DNA of 64,000 nt from Arthonia radiata (taxonomy: Eukaryota > Ascomycota > Arthoniomycetes > Arthoniales > Arthoniaceae), in assembly GCA_002989075.1 (NCBI GenBank), contig PSQN01000017.1, forward strand, positions 3,603,453 to 3,667,452, read 5' to 3'. Under the pieces are notes generated by a model, which was not told the origin of the DNA, made no database searches, and saw only the letters and a program-made list of their open reading frames with translations. Shown here piece after piece: positions 1-10,336 of the stretch. Made by a program: the position numbers and the translations under genes. Within the stretch, counting starts at the first letter, position 1. Every line of letters starts with the position of its first letter.

Positions 1-368
1 GCTGCTTAGCTTAGCGATCTTTGGCTTCACATGGGTGTAGTTGGAGGTGTAAACATACTCTCGCGCACAACGGTATGGCTTGAGGGCTAAGATGTTTGGC
101 CGCGCGCATGTCTGTAGATTGAAAGCAGACGTCTTGCGAACGCCATTGACTGCCATGCTGAATATATGCAGCTGTCTTCCAACTCAACCTCGCGGTGCCT
201 AATTCTATCAAGAAGAGATCGGACGATAGCTGAGTTAACATGTACTCCACCCTGTCGTTACTGCCAAAGTTACAAAATCGGTATCGCCGTTATCTCCACT
301 TTCCGATGTAGAAGCATTCCGAGAGCGAGAATTCAAAATCAGAATCCTCAGGCGTGACGAGGTACAAA
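1..368. other. Window edge and upstream region of the FAF1-like gene
   Basis: I see no gene here. The short open frames lack an ATG or any recognisable content. The stretch probably holds the promoter and 5' leader of the plus-strand FAF1-like gene that starts at 369. Confidence 0.5.
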
Positions 369-1418
369 ATGCTCGGAATCCTCAAGATAACACAGACCAG
401 CCTCGGCAAACGCAAACGAGCGTCCAAGGCACAAAATTCTGAAAACCAGGCAGCTCACTCAGTCCAAAGAGTAGACGAGACACAGGATCCCTCAGACGAT
501 GAGGAAAGCAGCCGAAGTAGCGATTCGGGATCAGACACGGCGGACGACGAGCGCTCACGAGAGTCCTTTCGACGGGCTTTCGGGAAACGTTTTGCTCCGC
601 TCGCTGGCAGCGCGAGCTCACTTCGCAGCTTGCCCAAAGGGCTAGTGAACAACAGCCCAGGTCAGGAAGCAGTCACAGAAAGCCTGGAAGCAGTAGACGA
701 GGAAGAGGATGGTTGGAGTGGACTTGACAGCAACGACGGGGCTGAGTCGTCCGTTGAATCTGACACCGACGACCCGTCCTCCGTGCAGGTTGTGAACTAC
801 GCCAGCAGCACAGCCGAAGACGATGCATTCGATGCTCTCACGGAAAGAGACGCAAAGCGCGCCTTTATGTCTTCCAGACCTCCGTCAACCGCGCGAAGAG
901 ACGGTCGAGCCTCCAAAGATGGTGATGCAGGCGAAGACGCTGAGACAGCACACGAGCACCTGAAGAACGATCTCGCCCTCTCGCGGCTGATACAAGAGTC
1001 ACATCTGCTTTCCCAGACGCCAGGCGTCGCGCAACAGCCGAGTAAGCAGAACACGCAGGCTCGGCTCAAGACCACCGAGTCTCGATTAGCTGCCCTTGGC
1101 GCGAAAGACACAGTACTGAAACAGCGCAACGTGCCTGCTGCAATACGAAATGGTATCAAGAACAAAGAGCGGGTGCGAGAAGAGAAGCGCCGACGAGAGG
1201 CTAAGGAGAACGGTGTTATACTCGAAAAGGCTGGAGCGAAGAAGAGAGTAGAGAAGAAGAGGGAAAGGAGCGTGGGGAACCCTGGCTTGGGGAAGTTCCA
1301 GGGTGGAGTGTTGACGTTGGGGAAGAAGGACCTAGGGAAGTTGACGACGCCGAAAAGTGCGTTGAGGAAAGGTAAGAAGGGTGGAAAGAAAGATAGACCA
1401 AAGAGGATAGCCTTTTGA
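369..1418 (+). CDS. FAF1: FAF1-like 40S ribosome biogenesis protein
   Basis: A 349-residue, highly charged nuclear protein. In yeast, Faf1 (human counterpart C1orf131) works in pre-rRNA processing and 40S subunit assembly in the nucleolus. The sequence shows an LGKRKR patch near the N terminus, a long Ser/Asp/Glu-rich acidic middle, and a basic C terminus. The C-terminal part has the family signature in which a Gly-Lys-Phe-x-Gly-Gly-x-Leu motif is followed by LGKKDL, then runs of Lys and Arg. The frame is open a little upstream, but the first ATG is at 369. A short intron between that ATG and LGKRKR cannot be excluded, because homologues often begin close to this motif. The gene is convergent with the SDR gene that follows. 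Identity rests on the C-terminal motif and composition. Confidence 0.72.
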   Translation: MLGILKITQTSLGKRKRASKAQNSENQAAHSVQRVDETQDPSDDEESSRSSDSGSDTADDERSRESFRRAFGKRFAPLAGSASSLRSLPKGLVNNSPGQEAVTESLEAVDEEEDGWSGLDSNDGAESSVESDTDDPSSVQVVNYASSTAEDDAFDALTERDAKRAFMSSRPPSTARRDGRASKDGDAGEDAETAHEHLKNDLALSRLIQESHLLSQTPGVAQQPSKQNTQARLKTTESRLAALGAKDTVLKQRNVPAAIRNGIKNKERVREEKRRREAKENGVILEKAGAKKRVEKKRERSVGNPGLGKFQGGVLTLGKKDLGKLTTPKSALRKGKKGGKKDRPKRIAF

Positions 1419-1586
1419 GGAGAGGAAAGGCTAGAGACGAAAGGTAGCGTTGCTTCACATTGTACTATATCAATGATACCCATAACAGGACATGCATGTA
1501 GAATGAACAATGTTGACCATATATCATCTGTGCTCAAGCTTGCCGATTGTGTCCGCCATCCTCATCCTTCACACCTTGACGATCCA

Positions 1587-2657
1587 TCATCGGCTTGGCA
1601 GCGCTTTCGCGTTCCCCTTAATCGTGACATCCTTCAAGCTATCATTCATGATCTCATGCAACCACGTCGCCCACCCTCTGATACCCGTCACGATATGCAG
1701 TCTTTGGTCCTTCGGCAAGATCAGGTGCCCGCTTCGTCCGCTCAATACAGCCTTCGCGATCTCCTTCCCAGCATACTGCGGCGTCATTGTCGGCGCCTTC
1801 ACCGGGCTCAAGCTATCCGCACCGCGGTCAAAGAACATGTTCGTCTGCACCCAGTATGGGTGAATTGCGGTGGTCTTGATGAACGGCGCGTTGTAGCGGT
1901 GTTTGAGCTCTTGATTGAGGCCCTCGTGGAAAGACATGACGCCCGCTTTCGTGACGCAGTAATCGACCATGCCCGCAACGGCAACGTACGACGCCATGGA
2001 CGCAGTGGAGAGTATGTGTCCCTTCTTCGCCGCAATCATGTCCGGCAGGAAGGCTTTGACGGTGTACCAGTGGGAGATGAGGTTGATCTGGAAGACCTTT
2101 TCGAGGTATTGGTCACTGACATCCAGGATGTTGTAGGTGTTTCCGATGCCGGCATTGTTCAACAGTATGCTGACGGTGCCGAGATCACCCTTAATGCGCT
2201 CAGCCACCTCCCTAACCACCTCCGGGTTCGTGATGTCGCTCTCGTAGAAATGCACGTTGCGGTACGCCTTCAGATCTGCTGGCGGCGGGCTCAAGTCCAT
2301 GATAGCGATGCGCATACCCGTGCGCGCAAGGCAGCGGATGACCTCTGAGCCGATGCCACCGGAGCCGCCGGTAATGACGCAGACTTCATTCTTGGGGTCG
2401 AAGGCTGGTGTGGTGTCGCGGAACTGCCATTTGTTGAGTGCAAGGCGGGTGAGGAAGCGGTTGGCATGGTAGACGAGACCGAAAGCAAGCAGGTACTTGA
2501 GGATTTTGATGAGGGTTGCTTCGGCGGGGGCACGAGGGACTTTGGCTACGATGTCGAGGATGCGGGCGCGCGTTTCGGGACCACCGCGTGTGAGCGCGAT
2601 GAGGAGAGGTGCGGTTATGAGTGGGTTGAGGAGCGTATTACGAATGAGGCCGGACAT
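1587..2657 (-). CDS. Membrane-associated short-chain dehydrogenase/reductase (SDR16C/RDH10-like)
   Basis: A 356-residue, intronless classical SDR. The N terminus has hydrophobic stretches (residues about 10-22 and 50-63) that would anchor it to a membrane, as in the retinol dehydrogenase/17-beta-HSD-like SDR16C group. The nucleotide-binding motif TGGSGGIG is at 96-103, NNAG at 167-170, the catalytic Ser near 218-220, and the YxxxK pair at Tyr233 and Lys237, so the active site looks complete. An Asp after the second beta strand (IMDLS, about 119-123) suggests NAD preference, which is inference. The likely substrates are lipid alcohols or ketones, but the sequence does not say which. The start is a clear ATG at 2657. 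Its 3' end faces the FAF1-like gene, with about 170 bases between them. Confidence 0.88.
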   Translation of the reverse strand: MSGLIRNTLLNPLITAPLLIALTRGGPETRARILDIVAKVPRAPAEATLIKILKYLLAFGLVYHANRFLTRLALNKWQFRDTTPAFDPKNEVCVITGGSGGIGSEVIRCLARTGMRIAIMDLSPPPADLKAYRNVHFYESDITNPEVVREVAERIKGDLGTVSILLNNAGIGNTYNILDVSDQYLEKVFQINLISHWYTVKAFLPDMIAAKKGHILSTASMASYVAVAGMVDYCVTKAGVMSFHEGLNQELKHRYNAPFIKTTAIHPYWVQTNMFFDRGADSLSPVKAPTMTPQYAGKEIAKAVLSGRSGHLILPKDQRLHIVTGIRGWATWLHEIMNDSLKDVTIKGNAKALPSR

Positions 2658-3124
2658 CGTGGCTATCTTGACTATGAGATCCCGCTCCTGCGAAGGTAGG
2701 CTGCCGCGATATCTATTCGGTCAATGGCTGTAGATGTGGATGATAGCTTCCGGGTCGCTTTGCTGTCGAAAAGCGTGTGGAAAGAGAGTAACGACCTCGA
2801 CGATGTCCGAAGGAGTCGAGATGGGAGCAGGTAGTTCAAGAAATGCGGATAGATAGATGCATCGCGCCGCGTCCAGCCATTGCTGACGCGGGCGTTGGTG
2901 TCCCCGCGAGGTCAGCACGAGAGCTTCTGCCCAGTGCCGAGGCTCCTTTTTTGGAGCTCCCCGGCCACCAACATCGAAAGTTACCGTATTTCCGGAAATC
3001 GAGCACGTGCCTAGGACTACCACCATCGATAGACTTGCATGCACTCTACTTCAACTTCATCTCTTCACTCTGTGACGGCACAAGCGTTCGGAGTTCCTTT
3101 GATGCTTGTGTCTGTCGCCGTGAA
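2658..3124. other. Intergenic region between SDR start and JmjC stop
   Basis: Both flanking genes lie on the minus strand, so this 467-base gap holds the upstream region of the SDR gene and the 3' end of the JmjC gene. No supportable gene is seen. Confidence 0.5.
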
Positions 3125-5041
3125 TCAGTCCCACCAAAAGCTCACGCTGGCACTAACGTCGAGGCTCTGCACGTAGTGCCACCAGCCTCTAGGAATAAAT
3201 AGGCAGTCACCTGGTGCGAGTATACACTCTTCATGTTCGGCATCCGCAAATCTTGGACGTTCTCGAAGCTGCTGTCGGCGCTTCTGCAGTCGCTGGGAAC
3301 GCTTGTCGCCGTCTTCGCCAACCCATTCGACGTCCAAGCCAATGTCGATCTGTGAGGTGTTGCTCATATCGATACGCTCCTCGATACCGCCTTCGCTGGG
3401 TCGTGCACCTGCCTGCATCACGTTCTTGCCCCCTACCTTGGATATTCCGGCTGTCTCCACCATTCGGAGGTTGGCTAAATGCTTCTGAGACTCTTGGACA
3501 TCGGCAACAGTATTGCTGCCATTCAGCATGGGATACATGTTCTGCGCCTGGCAAGGAGCATACATCCGCACGTATTTGCGTCCCATTACTTGCGCCAGTA
3601 TGTTATGATGTGGATCTGTATGAGCCGGTGAAATTGTATGAGCTGGACCCAGCCAGATGTTGATCTTGATTTCAGAGGACTCGCAGTCTTCAAGGTCGTC
3701 ATCATGGCCGGAGCTTACCTCGTCTCCCTCAAGCAGGATATTGTTGTCCTCTCGCATTTCATCTTGATCTCTCTTCTGTATGAGCTCGACATCATTTGCA
3801 CAGTCCGAGCGCTTTCTCTTCCTGCTCGGTTCATCTTGCAAGGGTTTGTCTTCTGGGGTTTGCGTTCTAGGAGCAGTAACGTAGCAGAAGTCTGGTACGC
3901 GGATGTCTTTGTAAAACGTCGGTATCTGCTCAAAGAATTCATGCTGTGCTAAATATCCAAGCGGGGTCTGGTGCGCTAGGGGTACTTTGGCTTGACATGC
4001 ATCGGCAGTCTGCGCAGGCAAGCGGCATAGATATTCCGATACGAATGTTCGGAAGTCAACGAGCTTTTGTCCCCAACCTTCGTCAGTGTACTTCGAGCCG
4101 ACCTCTATGGGAACAATTCGACGTCCCCCATGCGTCTGACGAAGCAAATAGCTCGGATCTGACCATAGATCCACTGCAGGCCAGTCGCTGATGCCGCCTG
4201 GAATCAGTACGGGCGAGTCATCCGCTGCACGATGTCTTTTGAACTCCTCAATGAGCACATCCGCGGCCTTATCGGACGACAATGATGCTGTTGCGTGCCT
4301 TATACGCGGCAACTCACTGATCGCTATGTTGAACTCCACCGGCAAAGCTTTAGGCATGAGTGCCACAGAAGCCCACTCATGCGCGGCCCAAAGCCTAGTC
4401 AGATCGCCGCTGCTCTTTCCAATGCTCGATGAAGATATAGCGAGGTCGTCGGAGGCCGTCTCCTCATTCTGTTGCAACGTGGCTATCATGTCCTCATCAT
4501 CTTCGTCGACAGGCGCCATGCCTCGCGGATCATCAAAACAATCAAGCATTCTCAGAACTTCGTGAATGAGTCGTTTCCTTCCAATTCCTTGTGTCTTGAT
4601 CAAAGCCATATCAAGCCTTTGTACCACGCTTGTGAACATAGTGTCAAGGGTCTGGTTTGACCCGTTGTGGTGACCCTTCTGGCGTTCCTTGTCTTGGTTG
4701 GCATTTTCTTCCCAAGAACGCTTCATGGCTCTGATTGCGTACAGCTGTGCTTCTTCGTAAAGCCTGATCCAGCAGAGAGGTACTTTGCTGTATTTGTACG
4801 CATACAATCTCTCACAAGCCAACACCAATAAGCGCTGATAGTCATACTCAAGTGCGTGGAGTGTTCGCTTTCCAACCATGAGGATGGGGTCATCTGGGGA
4901 TAGCGGCGCATCGAGAGCATCGGAGACAAGAAGTAGAGCCTTTAATAATTGCTTCTCGAAAGCATGCCGGAGATCGTCAATGTCGTCCAGCCCAGATATA
5001 GACATCGGCAAGCTTGTTACACCGTCTGCCTTTGGAAGCAT
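3125..5041 (-). CDS. JmjC-domain oxygenase, KDM8/JMJD5-like
   Basis: A 638-residue protein in one open frame. The N-terminal half (about 1-250) is helical and unlike known domains. Residues about 270-638 form a JmjC 2-oxoglutarate/Fe(II) oxygenase of the JMJD5/KDM8 type: a segment with DSPVLIPGGISDWPA, then the metal ligands His474 and Asp476 in HTDPHHN and His622 in RGWWHYVQSL. The Pro-Arg-Gly-Trp-Trp-His block is typical of the family. JMJD5 proteins hydroxylate arginine and have been linked to histone-tail processing; which applies in fungi is not established here. Two acidic, low-complexity insertions lie inside the catalytic half, one before the HxD strand (with a KRKR run) and one between the second and third metal ligands. 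It diverges from MTG2 across about 530 bases. Confidence 0.85.
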   Translation of the reverse strand: MLPKADGVTSLPMSISGLDDIDDLRHAFEKQLLKALLLVSDALDAPLSPDDPILMVGKRTLHALEYDYQRLLVLACERLYAYKYSKVPLCWIRLYEEAQLYAIRAMKRSWEENANQDKERQKGHHNGSNQTLDTMFTSVVQRLDMALIKTQGIGRKRLIHEVLRMLDCFDDPRGMAPVDEDDEDMIATLQQNEETASDDLAISSSSIGKSSGDLTRLWAAHEWASVALMPKALPVEFNIAISELPRIRHATASLSSDKAADVLIEEFKRHRAADDSPVLIPGGISDWPAVDLWSDPSYLLRQTHGGRRIVPIEVGSKYTDEGWGQKLVDFRTFVSEYLCRLPAQTADACQAKVPLAHQTPLGYLAQHEFFEQIPTFYKDIRVPDFCYVTAPRTQTPEDKPLQDEPSRKRKRSDCANDVELIQKRDQDEMREDNNILLEGDEVSSGHDDDLEDCESSEIKINIWLGPAHTISPAHTDPHHNILAQVMGRKYVRMYAPCQAQNMYPMLNGSNTVADVQESQKHLANLRMVETAGISKVGGKNVMQAGARPSEGGIEERIDMSNTSQIDIGLDVEWVGEDGDKRSQRLQKRRQQLRERPRFADAEHEECILAPGDCLFIPRGWWHYVQSLDVSASVSFWWD

Positions 5042-5572
5042 GATTTTGCCAGGCTGTAGGCTGCGCAGTCCTCAATACGTATGTAAAGTTTTTGAACATG
5101 AATATGTCATCAAACAGTGGCAGGGCTCTGGCTCATGTTTATTGTTGCAGGCTCTTGGGTTTGACCGAATGCAGCTGGTATGTAGTAATAGTGCTCATTG
5201 ATGGCAACGTGACCAGGCGTGTATAATGGGAATGTCCATTACGCAAAAAACAGCTACTAGGAGCAGACCCATTCACTAAACGACTTGTCCTCATAAGAAG
5301 CGCAGCTCCGTGATCAATAAGGAGGCTTGAAGGGTCGACATGGTTCCCAGCCCTGCCAGGTCTGATTCAGTCGACAACAAAACACTGCTTGTACACGAGG
5401 ACGCAAGGGACCGAAAGTGTCTGAATACTGCCTACGGCTGCATGCAATTGTGTTACCATCTCACTGTTGTGACATTGAAGGGAAGAGACGGCATACTCCT
5501 CAAATTCTGGGTGTAGCGAGGGAAGATGCTTTGGGTGTTTGGCTAGAAGATAGCTCGGCCGAATAGCAACTT
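5042..5572. other. Divergent promoter region JmjC / MTG2
   Basis: A 531-base gap between two genes transcribed away from each other. It must contain both promoters. No further gene or clear TATA element was recognised. Confidence 0.5.
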
Positions 5573-7288
5573 ATGTCCGACGTCGCTGGACTCTTGTTCT
5601 CCTCATACAGCATTCTTCTTGCGTCTGCTAATTACATGCGTACTCTCACAATTCACCCTCCATCACTCGGTGCATTATCACGCGCGAGGAGTTTGGAGTA
5701 CCCAATTGGTGTGCTGTTGCATGCATCACACCGCAATGCAGCTTTTAATATCAAACCGTTGTCGCAACGATTTCACGCCCTTGCACAAAGTCATACCCGT
5801 TCAACGCGTCTGAGAGGACATTCTGGTTTTGACGTTCCAGCTAAGGCGTCACGTACAGACACCTCAAGTACAGCCCCCAACTCCCACCTCAATCCGGAAC
5901 CAGATGCCTACAGTGCCACCCCATTCGCAGATCGATGCTCGCTAACGATCCACTCCGGACCCGGCGGCAACGGTTGTGTATCGTTCTTGAGGGAGAAGTA
6001 TGTTGATGCAGGTCCAGCCAATGGAGGAGATGGTGGTGATGGTGGCAGCGTCTACATTCAAGCCGTGGCTGGCGAGACCAGCCTCCACAAATTGGCAAGA
6101 AGAGGCCTGGTTCGTGCAGGTCGAGGAGGTAATGGGCGCGGCAAGAGCAGACGTGGGGAGCGAGGTACTGACGTCCTCGTCACTGTTCCAGTCGGCACGA
6201 TAATACGAGAGACAGATCGATTGGACCCACGCGAGGAAGACGCCGAGAAAAGGAAACGAGCTAAGCAAGATGAAGCATTTGCAGAGACATATGCGCGTGA
6301 GAAATGGCTTGCATACCCCGGCATGTCGCCCTCCGAAATGCGAGGGGTGCAGACTCCTAGAGCTCCGCGAACCCGATCTTCGATGTTGCTGGCGGCGCAG
6401 CCAAGGGGACCGATTCGGCTGGACTTGGACGGGCCGATGGAACGCCCAATGCTTCTGGCCGCCGGCGCAGTTGGTGGTCTGGGCAATCCCCACTTTGTCG
6501 GCGAGAATGCAACTCGACCAAAATTTGCTACCAAGGGCGAGCATGGTATGTCGATTTCTTTTGAGCTTGAACTGAAGATGCTAGCAGATGTGGGCTTGGT
6601 CGGACTACCCAACGCGGGCAAAAGTACGTTGCTGCGCGCCCTGAGCAACAGTCGAACGCGCGTCGGTGATTGGGCCTTCACAACTCTACAGCCCAGTGTT
6701 GGGACCGTTATCCTTGATGATCATAAAGGTCGGCCGTCACTGGAGTCAGTTGGGCCATCCGGACAGCTCCGAACATGCTTCACCATTGCTGACATTCCTG
6801 GCCTCGTCGAAGACGCTCATCTCGATCGCGGCCTCGGCTTGAACTTTTTGCGCCACATTGAGCGGGCTAAAATTCTAGCTTTCGTTGTCGACCTTGCAAG
6901 GGGCGATGCTGTGGAGGCGATTCAAGCCCTGTGGAAAGAAGTCGGGGAATATGAAACGCTGCGTGAGCAGGAAGTGAACGCTCAGAGTGAGCTAAGATTG
7001 GGCGACGAGCAGCTCGAATTGGCAAGTCAACATTCTGCTCTTCCGACATTAGCTCCTCCCATTTCGTCCAAGCCGTGGTTCGTCGTGGCCAACAAGGCAG
7101 ATCTTCCCGAGACTCGGGCCAACTTCGCCAGCTTGCAGGCTTATATTGAGCTTATCAAGAATGGAGGGGCTCTGCATCCCAGTGGCCGACGCAACGCCTG
7201 GAGACAAGCACCTATCACCACTCCCGTCAGCGCAGCCCGCGGAGAAGGTGTCGAGGTCATTCCGCGCCTCATCGTCGATCTCTTGTAA
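5573..7288 (+). CDS. MTG2: Mitochondrial Obg-family GTPase MTG2
   Basis: A 571-residue Obg/CgtA-type GTPase required for mitochondrial large ribosomal subunit assembly. After an N-terminal presequence-like segment rich in Ser, Arg and His, the glycine-rich Obg fold begins near residue 120 (FADRCSLTIHSGPGGNGCVS, then GGDGGDGG). The G domain follows: P-loop GLPNAGKST near 343, DIPGL (G3) near 406 and NKAD (G4) near 506. An Obg-fold insertion rich in charged residues lies around 220-260. The first ATG is at 5573. A second at 5636 (MRTLTIHPPS) would give a more typical mitochondrial presequence, and I cannot choose between them. It is a single exon. Confidence 0.9.
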   Translation: MSDVAGLLFSSYSILLASANYMRTLTIHPPSLGALSRARSLEYPIGVLLHASHRNAAFNIKPLSQRFHALAQSHTRSTRLRGHSGFDVPAKASRTDTSSTAPNSHLNPEPDAYSATPFADRCSLTIHSGPGGNGCVSFLREKYVDAGPANGGDGGDGGSVYIQAVAGETSLHKLARRGLVRAGRGGNGRGKSRRGERGTDVLVTVPVGTIIRETDRLDPREEDAEKRKRAKQDEAFAETYAREKWLAYPGMSPSEMRGVQTPRAPRTRSSMLLAAQPRGPIRLDLDGPMERPMLLAAGAVGGLGNPHFVGENATRPKFATKGEHGMSISFELELKMLADVGLVGLPNAGKSTLLRALSNSRTRVGDWAFTTLQPSVGTVILDDHKGRPSLESVGPSGQLRTCFTIADIPGLVEDAHLDRGLGLNFLRHIERAKILAFVVDLARGDAVEAIQALWKEVGEYETLREQEVNAQSELRLGDEQLELASQHSALPTLAPPISSKPWFVVANKADLPETRANFASLQAYIELIKNGGALHPSGRRNAWRQAPITTPVSAARGEGVEVIPRLIVDLL

Positions 7289-10200
7289 GGTCATGTGCGT
7301 TGACTTGCAGCAAGTCAGGCAAGCTTGACGGCCTTTGAGAGCGACTAAAACGCCAATATCGAACGAGTCATTCCGAAGGATTTAGAAGAACGAGGCAGTA
7401 GCGACAAGCAGACGAGTACAGCGCCTCAGGGCCGACGCATGAGGACCTGCATAAGATGCCGGCATGCTCACAGCACGAGAAAAAAAGTATTGCCTGCAAT
7501 TCAGACCGAGTCAAGCTTGCATGAACGCATGCGCGAGGGAGCGGCATCTCCCTGCTGATGTGTCAAGACACGTTCAAGGAGGGACAACGCCGATGAATTT
7601 CCAACAGAACCAATTTTTCTCTTCGACAAGCAGAGGGTTTGCGACAAAGCACAAGTCAGATCTATTCCATTGTCCAAGTGTAGAAACCACACCCTCCTGA
7701 CGCGCAGCTTGGTATACGAGTATATTTCACAAACGCCCCGTGTACAGACTGTGATCCGCGTTGAGCACACATCCAAGGGTGGTTTACCTTGTTCATGAGC
7801 ACGAGGCAAGTACTATGGGCCACCGCCAATAGCAGCTGTTTGGATTGTTGAAGATCAAGCACACTGAAATCTACCGAGATAGTATCCAGCACGCTCTGGG
7901 AATTTCTTGCGCTTACGAGCGCATTGGGATGACGTGCTCGACGACGCTGCAGGGATAGACGCTACCACGAGCCCCAGTGTCACGAGGAAGCCACAGTTTC
8001 AGGCACCACTGGCTTGAGGCCAGGCAGGTGCTGCTACGTAGATACATGCACGCGCACACTACATGCGAAACTCCGAATACTGCCGGGTGAAAGGAAGCCT
8101 TGGGACAAACTGGGGGCGCAAAACACGGTGACTACGGGAGACTGCTCGATCATGAGCACCTCGAATACGTAGGCATGCACGCAGCATGGCCAGTTGATGG
8201 ATTAGTCATTGCATGTCGCCTCGCTTTTTAGGCACAGATACCTTGCATACATCTGGCGCTTGTGCCCGTCAGGGACCAGGAGTGCACCAGTCGTGTACGA
8301 GCAGCCCTTGCAACGTCGAAATGGTGGACCACGCGCGCGACTTGCAAGCGTGCTGCACGCTGAGTGACGCCTTGTTAGCATGGAGAAGTGGAATTAGCTT
8401 GAGTAGTTCGCGTGGCATAAGCGCCGCAAATGAAAACGCACGAATGTTAATATGCACGAGGCATATGGACCGTGCGCACTCGGCAAAGTGACCGATCATC
8501 AAAGGGGCCGGCGGCGGAGCTGGGATGCCGCGATCCGTCAATTTTGACTCCAGCCCTGATACGATCAGTATCGATCTTTATCAGCGCCCAGCTGCATGCC
8601 ACCACTGTTGCGATCAGGTAGCGCAACAGCATCAGGCCCCCGTACATGCATGAACTGGATCGACGAGACACGACACATATGGTACTTGACGCGCCGCCTG
8701 ACTTCAATGAAAAGTCAAGTATATTGGTGATACGAGAAGCGCCTGCGAGACGCTTGGTGTAGCCCGAGTGGACCTTTCCATCGAGATAGTCGAGCAGCGG
8801 ATCTCTCGGGGAATTTGGCTTGTGAAACCCGGCTGTAAAGATTGGAGTTTCGGCAGATGGGCCAGGAACCGCGAGCCAGGCACCGCAGGCACAGAATCAA
8901 GGGGCGAGGGTCTTGGCTGACTCCAGGCTGAGCCTCGTCGATGCGAAATGGGGACTGATCTCGTCCGCTGTTTTGACCGTACCTTGGCTCATTCACCGCC
9001 TTTTGCCCTCACCCTCGCCCCTTCTCCCGACTCTGTCTTTTCCACTCTCTCGCCGACGCATCCGCCCTCGTTGACCGCACCAGCACATGACTCCACCGAA
9101 GCGCTGCTCTGACGGCTCCTTCAGACCCTTACTTACCCCTTCCGATTGCTTGCGACGGCACGTTTTCGGGGCAGCGTTGCGGCTCTCGCGCTTCCAATTG
9201 GTGACGGGCTCGCACACCGGTCCAAGCACAGCCTAATTACCGCTCCGTGAACCGTCACCCTCATCTCACTCCCCCCTTCGTCATCGCCCACACTCGCCGG
9301 AGCTCGCGATATCTCTTCCACCACCTGTGATTTGCTTCGGGGAACTTGAGCGTGCCCTTGGTCTACCAGACATCCAGCGCTCCATTCAGCATCCCCATCC
9401 GTGCCGAGATGCCAGCTCGCTTGCCCATCGGTCGTCGTCAGCCCTGTTTTGTCCTTACTCACAGCACTCAGAAACCATCATTACCTACCCTCGTCACGAC
9501 GAATTCCGCTTCATGCTGCCCCAACGAGTCACGCCACGCGGCTAATGGCCACGCTCTGCCATGCGTTAGCTCGCCACGATGATCGCCGCACAGCAGTGTC
9601 CAGCGTAAGCAAATGCAAGCGGTAGGGCCGACGAGCGAACGCCTGACTACGACGGTACCAGCGTCAGGACACACTCTCTCAAGCCATGTAGACGCATGCG
9701 CTTGTGCGGGGCGGCGAAGCTGAACAGTAGACTAAGTGCTATTATTGTCCGTCACTGTAATGGAACCAAGCAAAAATTCTCCTATCAAACTTTCCGGCTT
9801 CCACGAGGTCGGACCAGTCGCAAATCAGGGCTATCGCGCGGACGCGGTCTCTCGTCCACTTCCGTACCAGCCTTTCTGAAGCAATTGCCTTTCCACTCTG
9901 TTCGGCGCTACTCCTCGCCCTCGACCGACATCCCTTCGCATAACAAAATTTGTGATTAGGCACAATGGCTTCAGGACCGCCTTTCCTGGCCATGCTCCAC
10001 CGCCCACATGCACCCATCTTCCTACTTCTTGTTCCTGCAGCCGCTTGGCACTCCCTCCATCCATCCATCAATCACTGCGCCTCCCCTTCCTTCCGAATAT
10101 CAATCATCCCCCTTCACCTGACTAGAGCTCCGCTTCTGGATCCATCCCCAATCCGGCATTCTATAAGAACGCCTTACACTGGACACTTGTTGAACACACG

Positions 10201-10336
10201 ATACACGTGGCATAGCAAAAAGATCGAGTCATGCTGCTGGTAGATATATAACGCACCATCCTATCCTTTTCTCCAAGCAAGCGTTTCCAATATCTCGGTG
10301 GCAAGTAGCCTCAGCGTCTGCAAAACTTCTGTGACC
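7289..10336. other. Gene-poor region upstream of the MFS transporter
   Basis: Three kilobases with only short, non-conserved open frames on both strands. About 9000-9500 and 9990-10300 are pyrimidine-rich on the plus strand (repeated CCCTC, TTTCC and TCCAT patches), as expected for the promoter and leader of the plus-strand transporter. No tRNA B-box or transposon signature was found. Confidence 0.45.

Noticed and set aside
797-1537. A 246-codon frame antisense to the FAF1-like gene
   Set aside because: It is Ser/Phe-rich shadow translation of a charged coding region, without domain or start context.
1473-2348. A 291-codon frame on the plus strand, in phase with the end of FAF1
   Set aside because: It lies wholly antisense to the well-supported SDR gene and has no recognisable content. 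It shows that long chance frames occur here.
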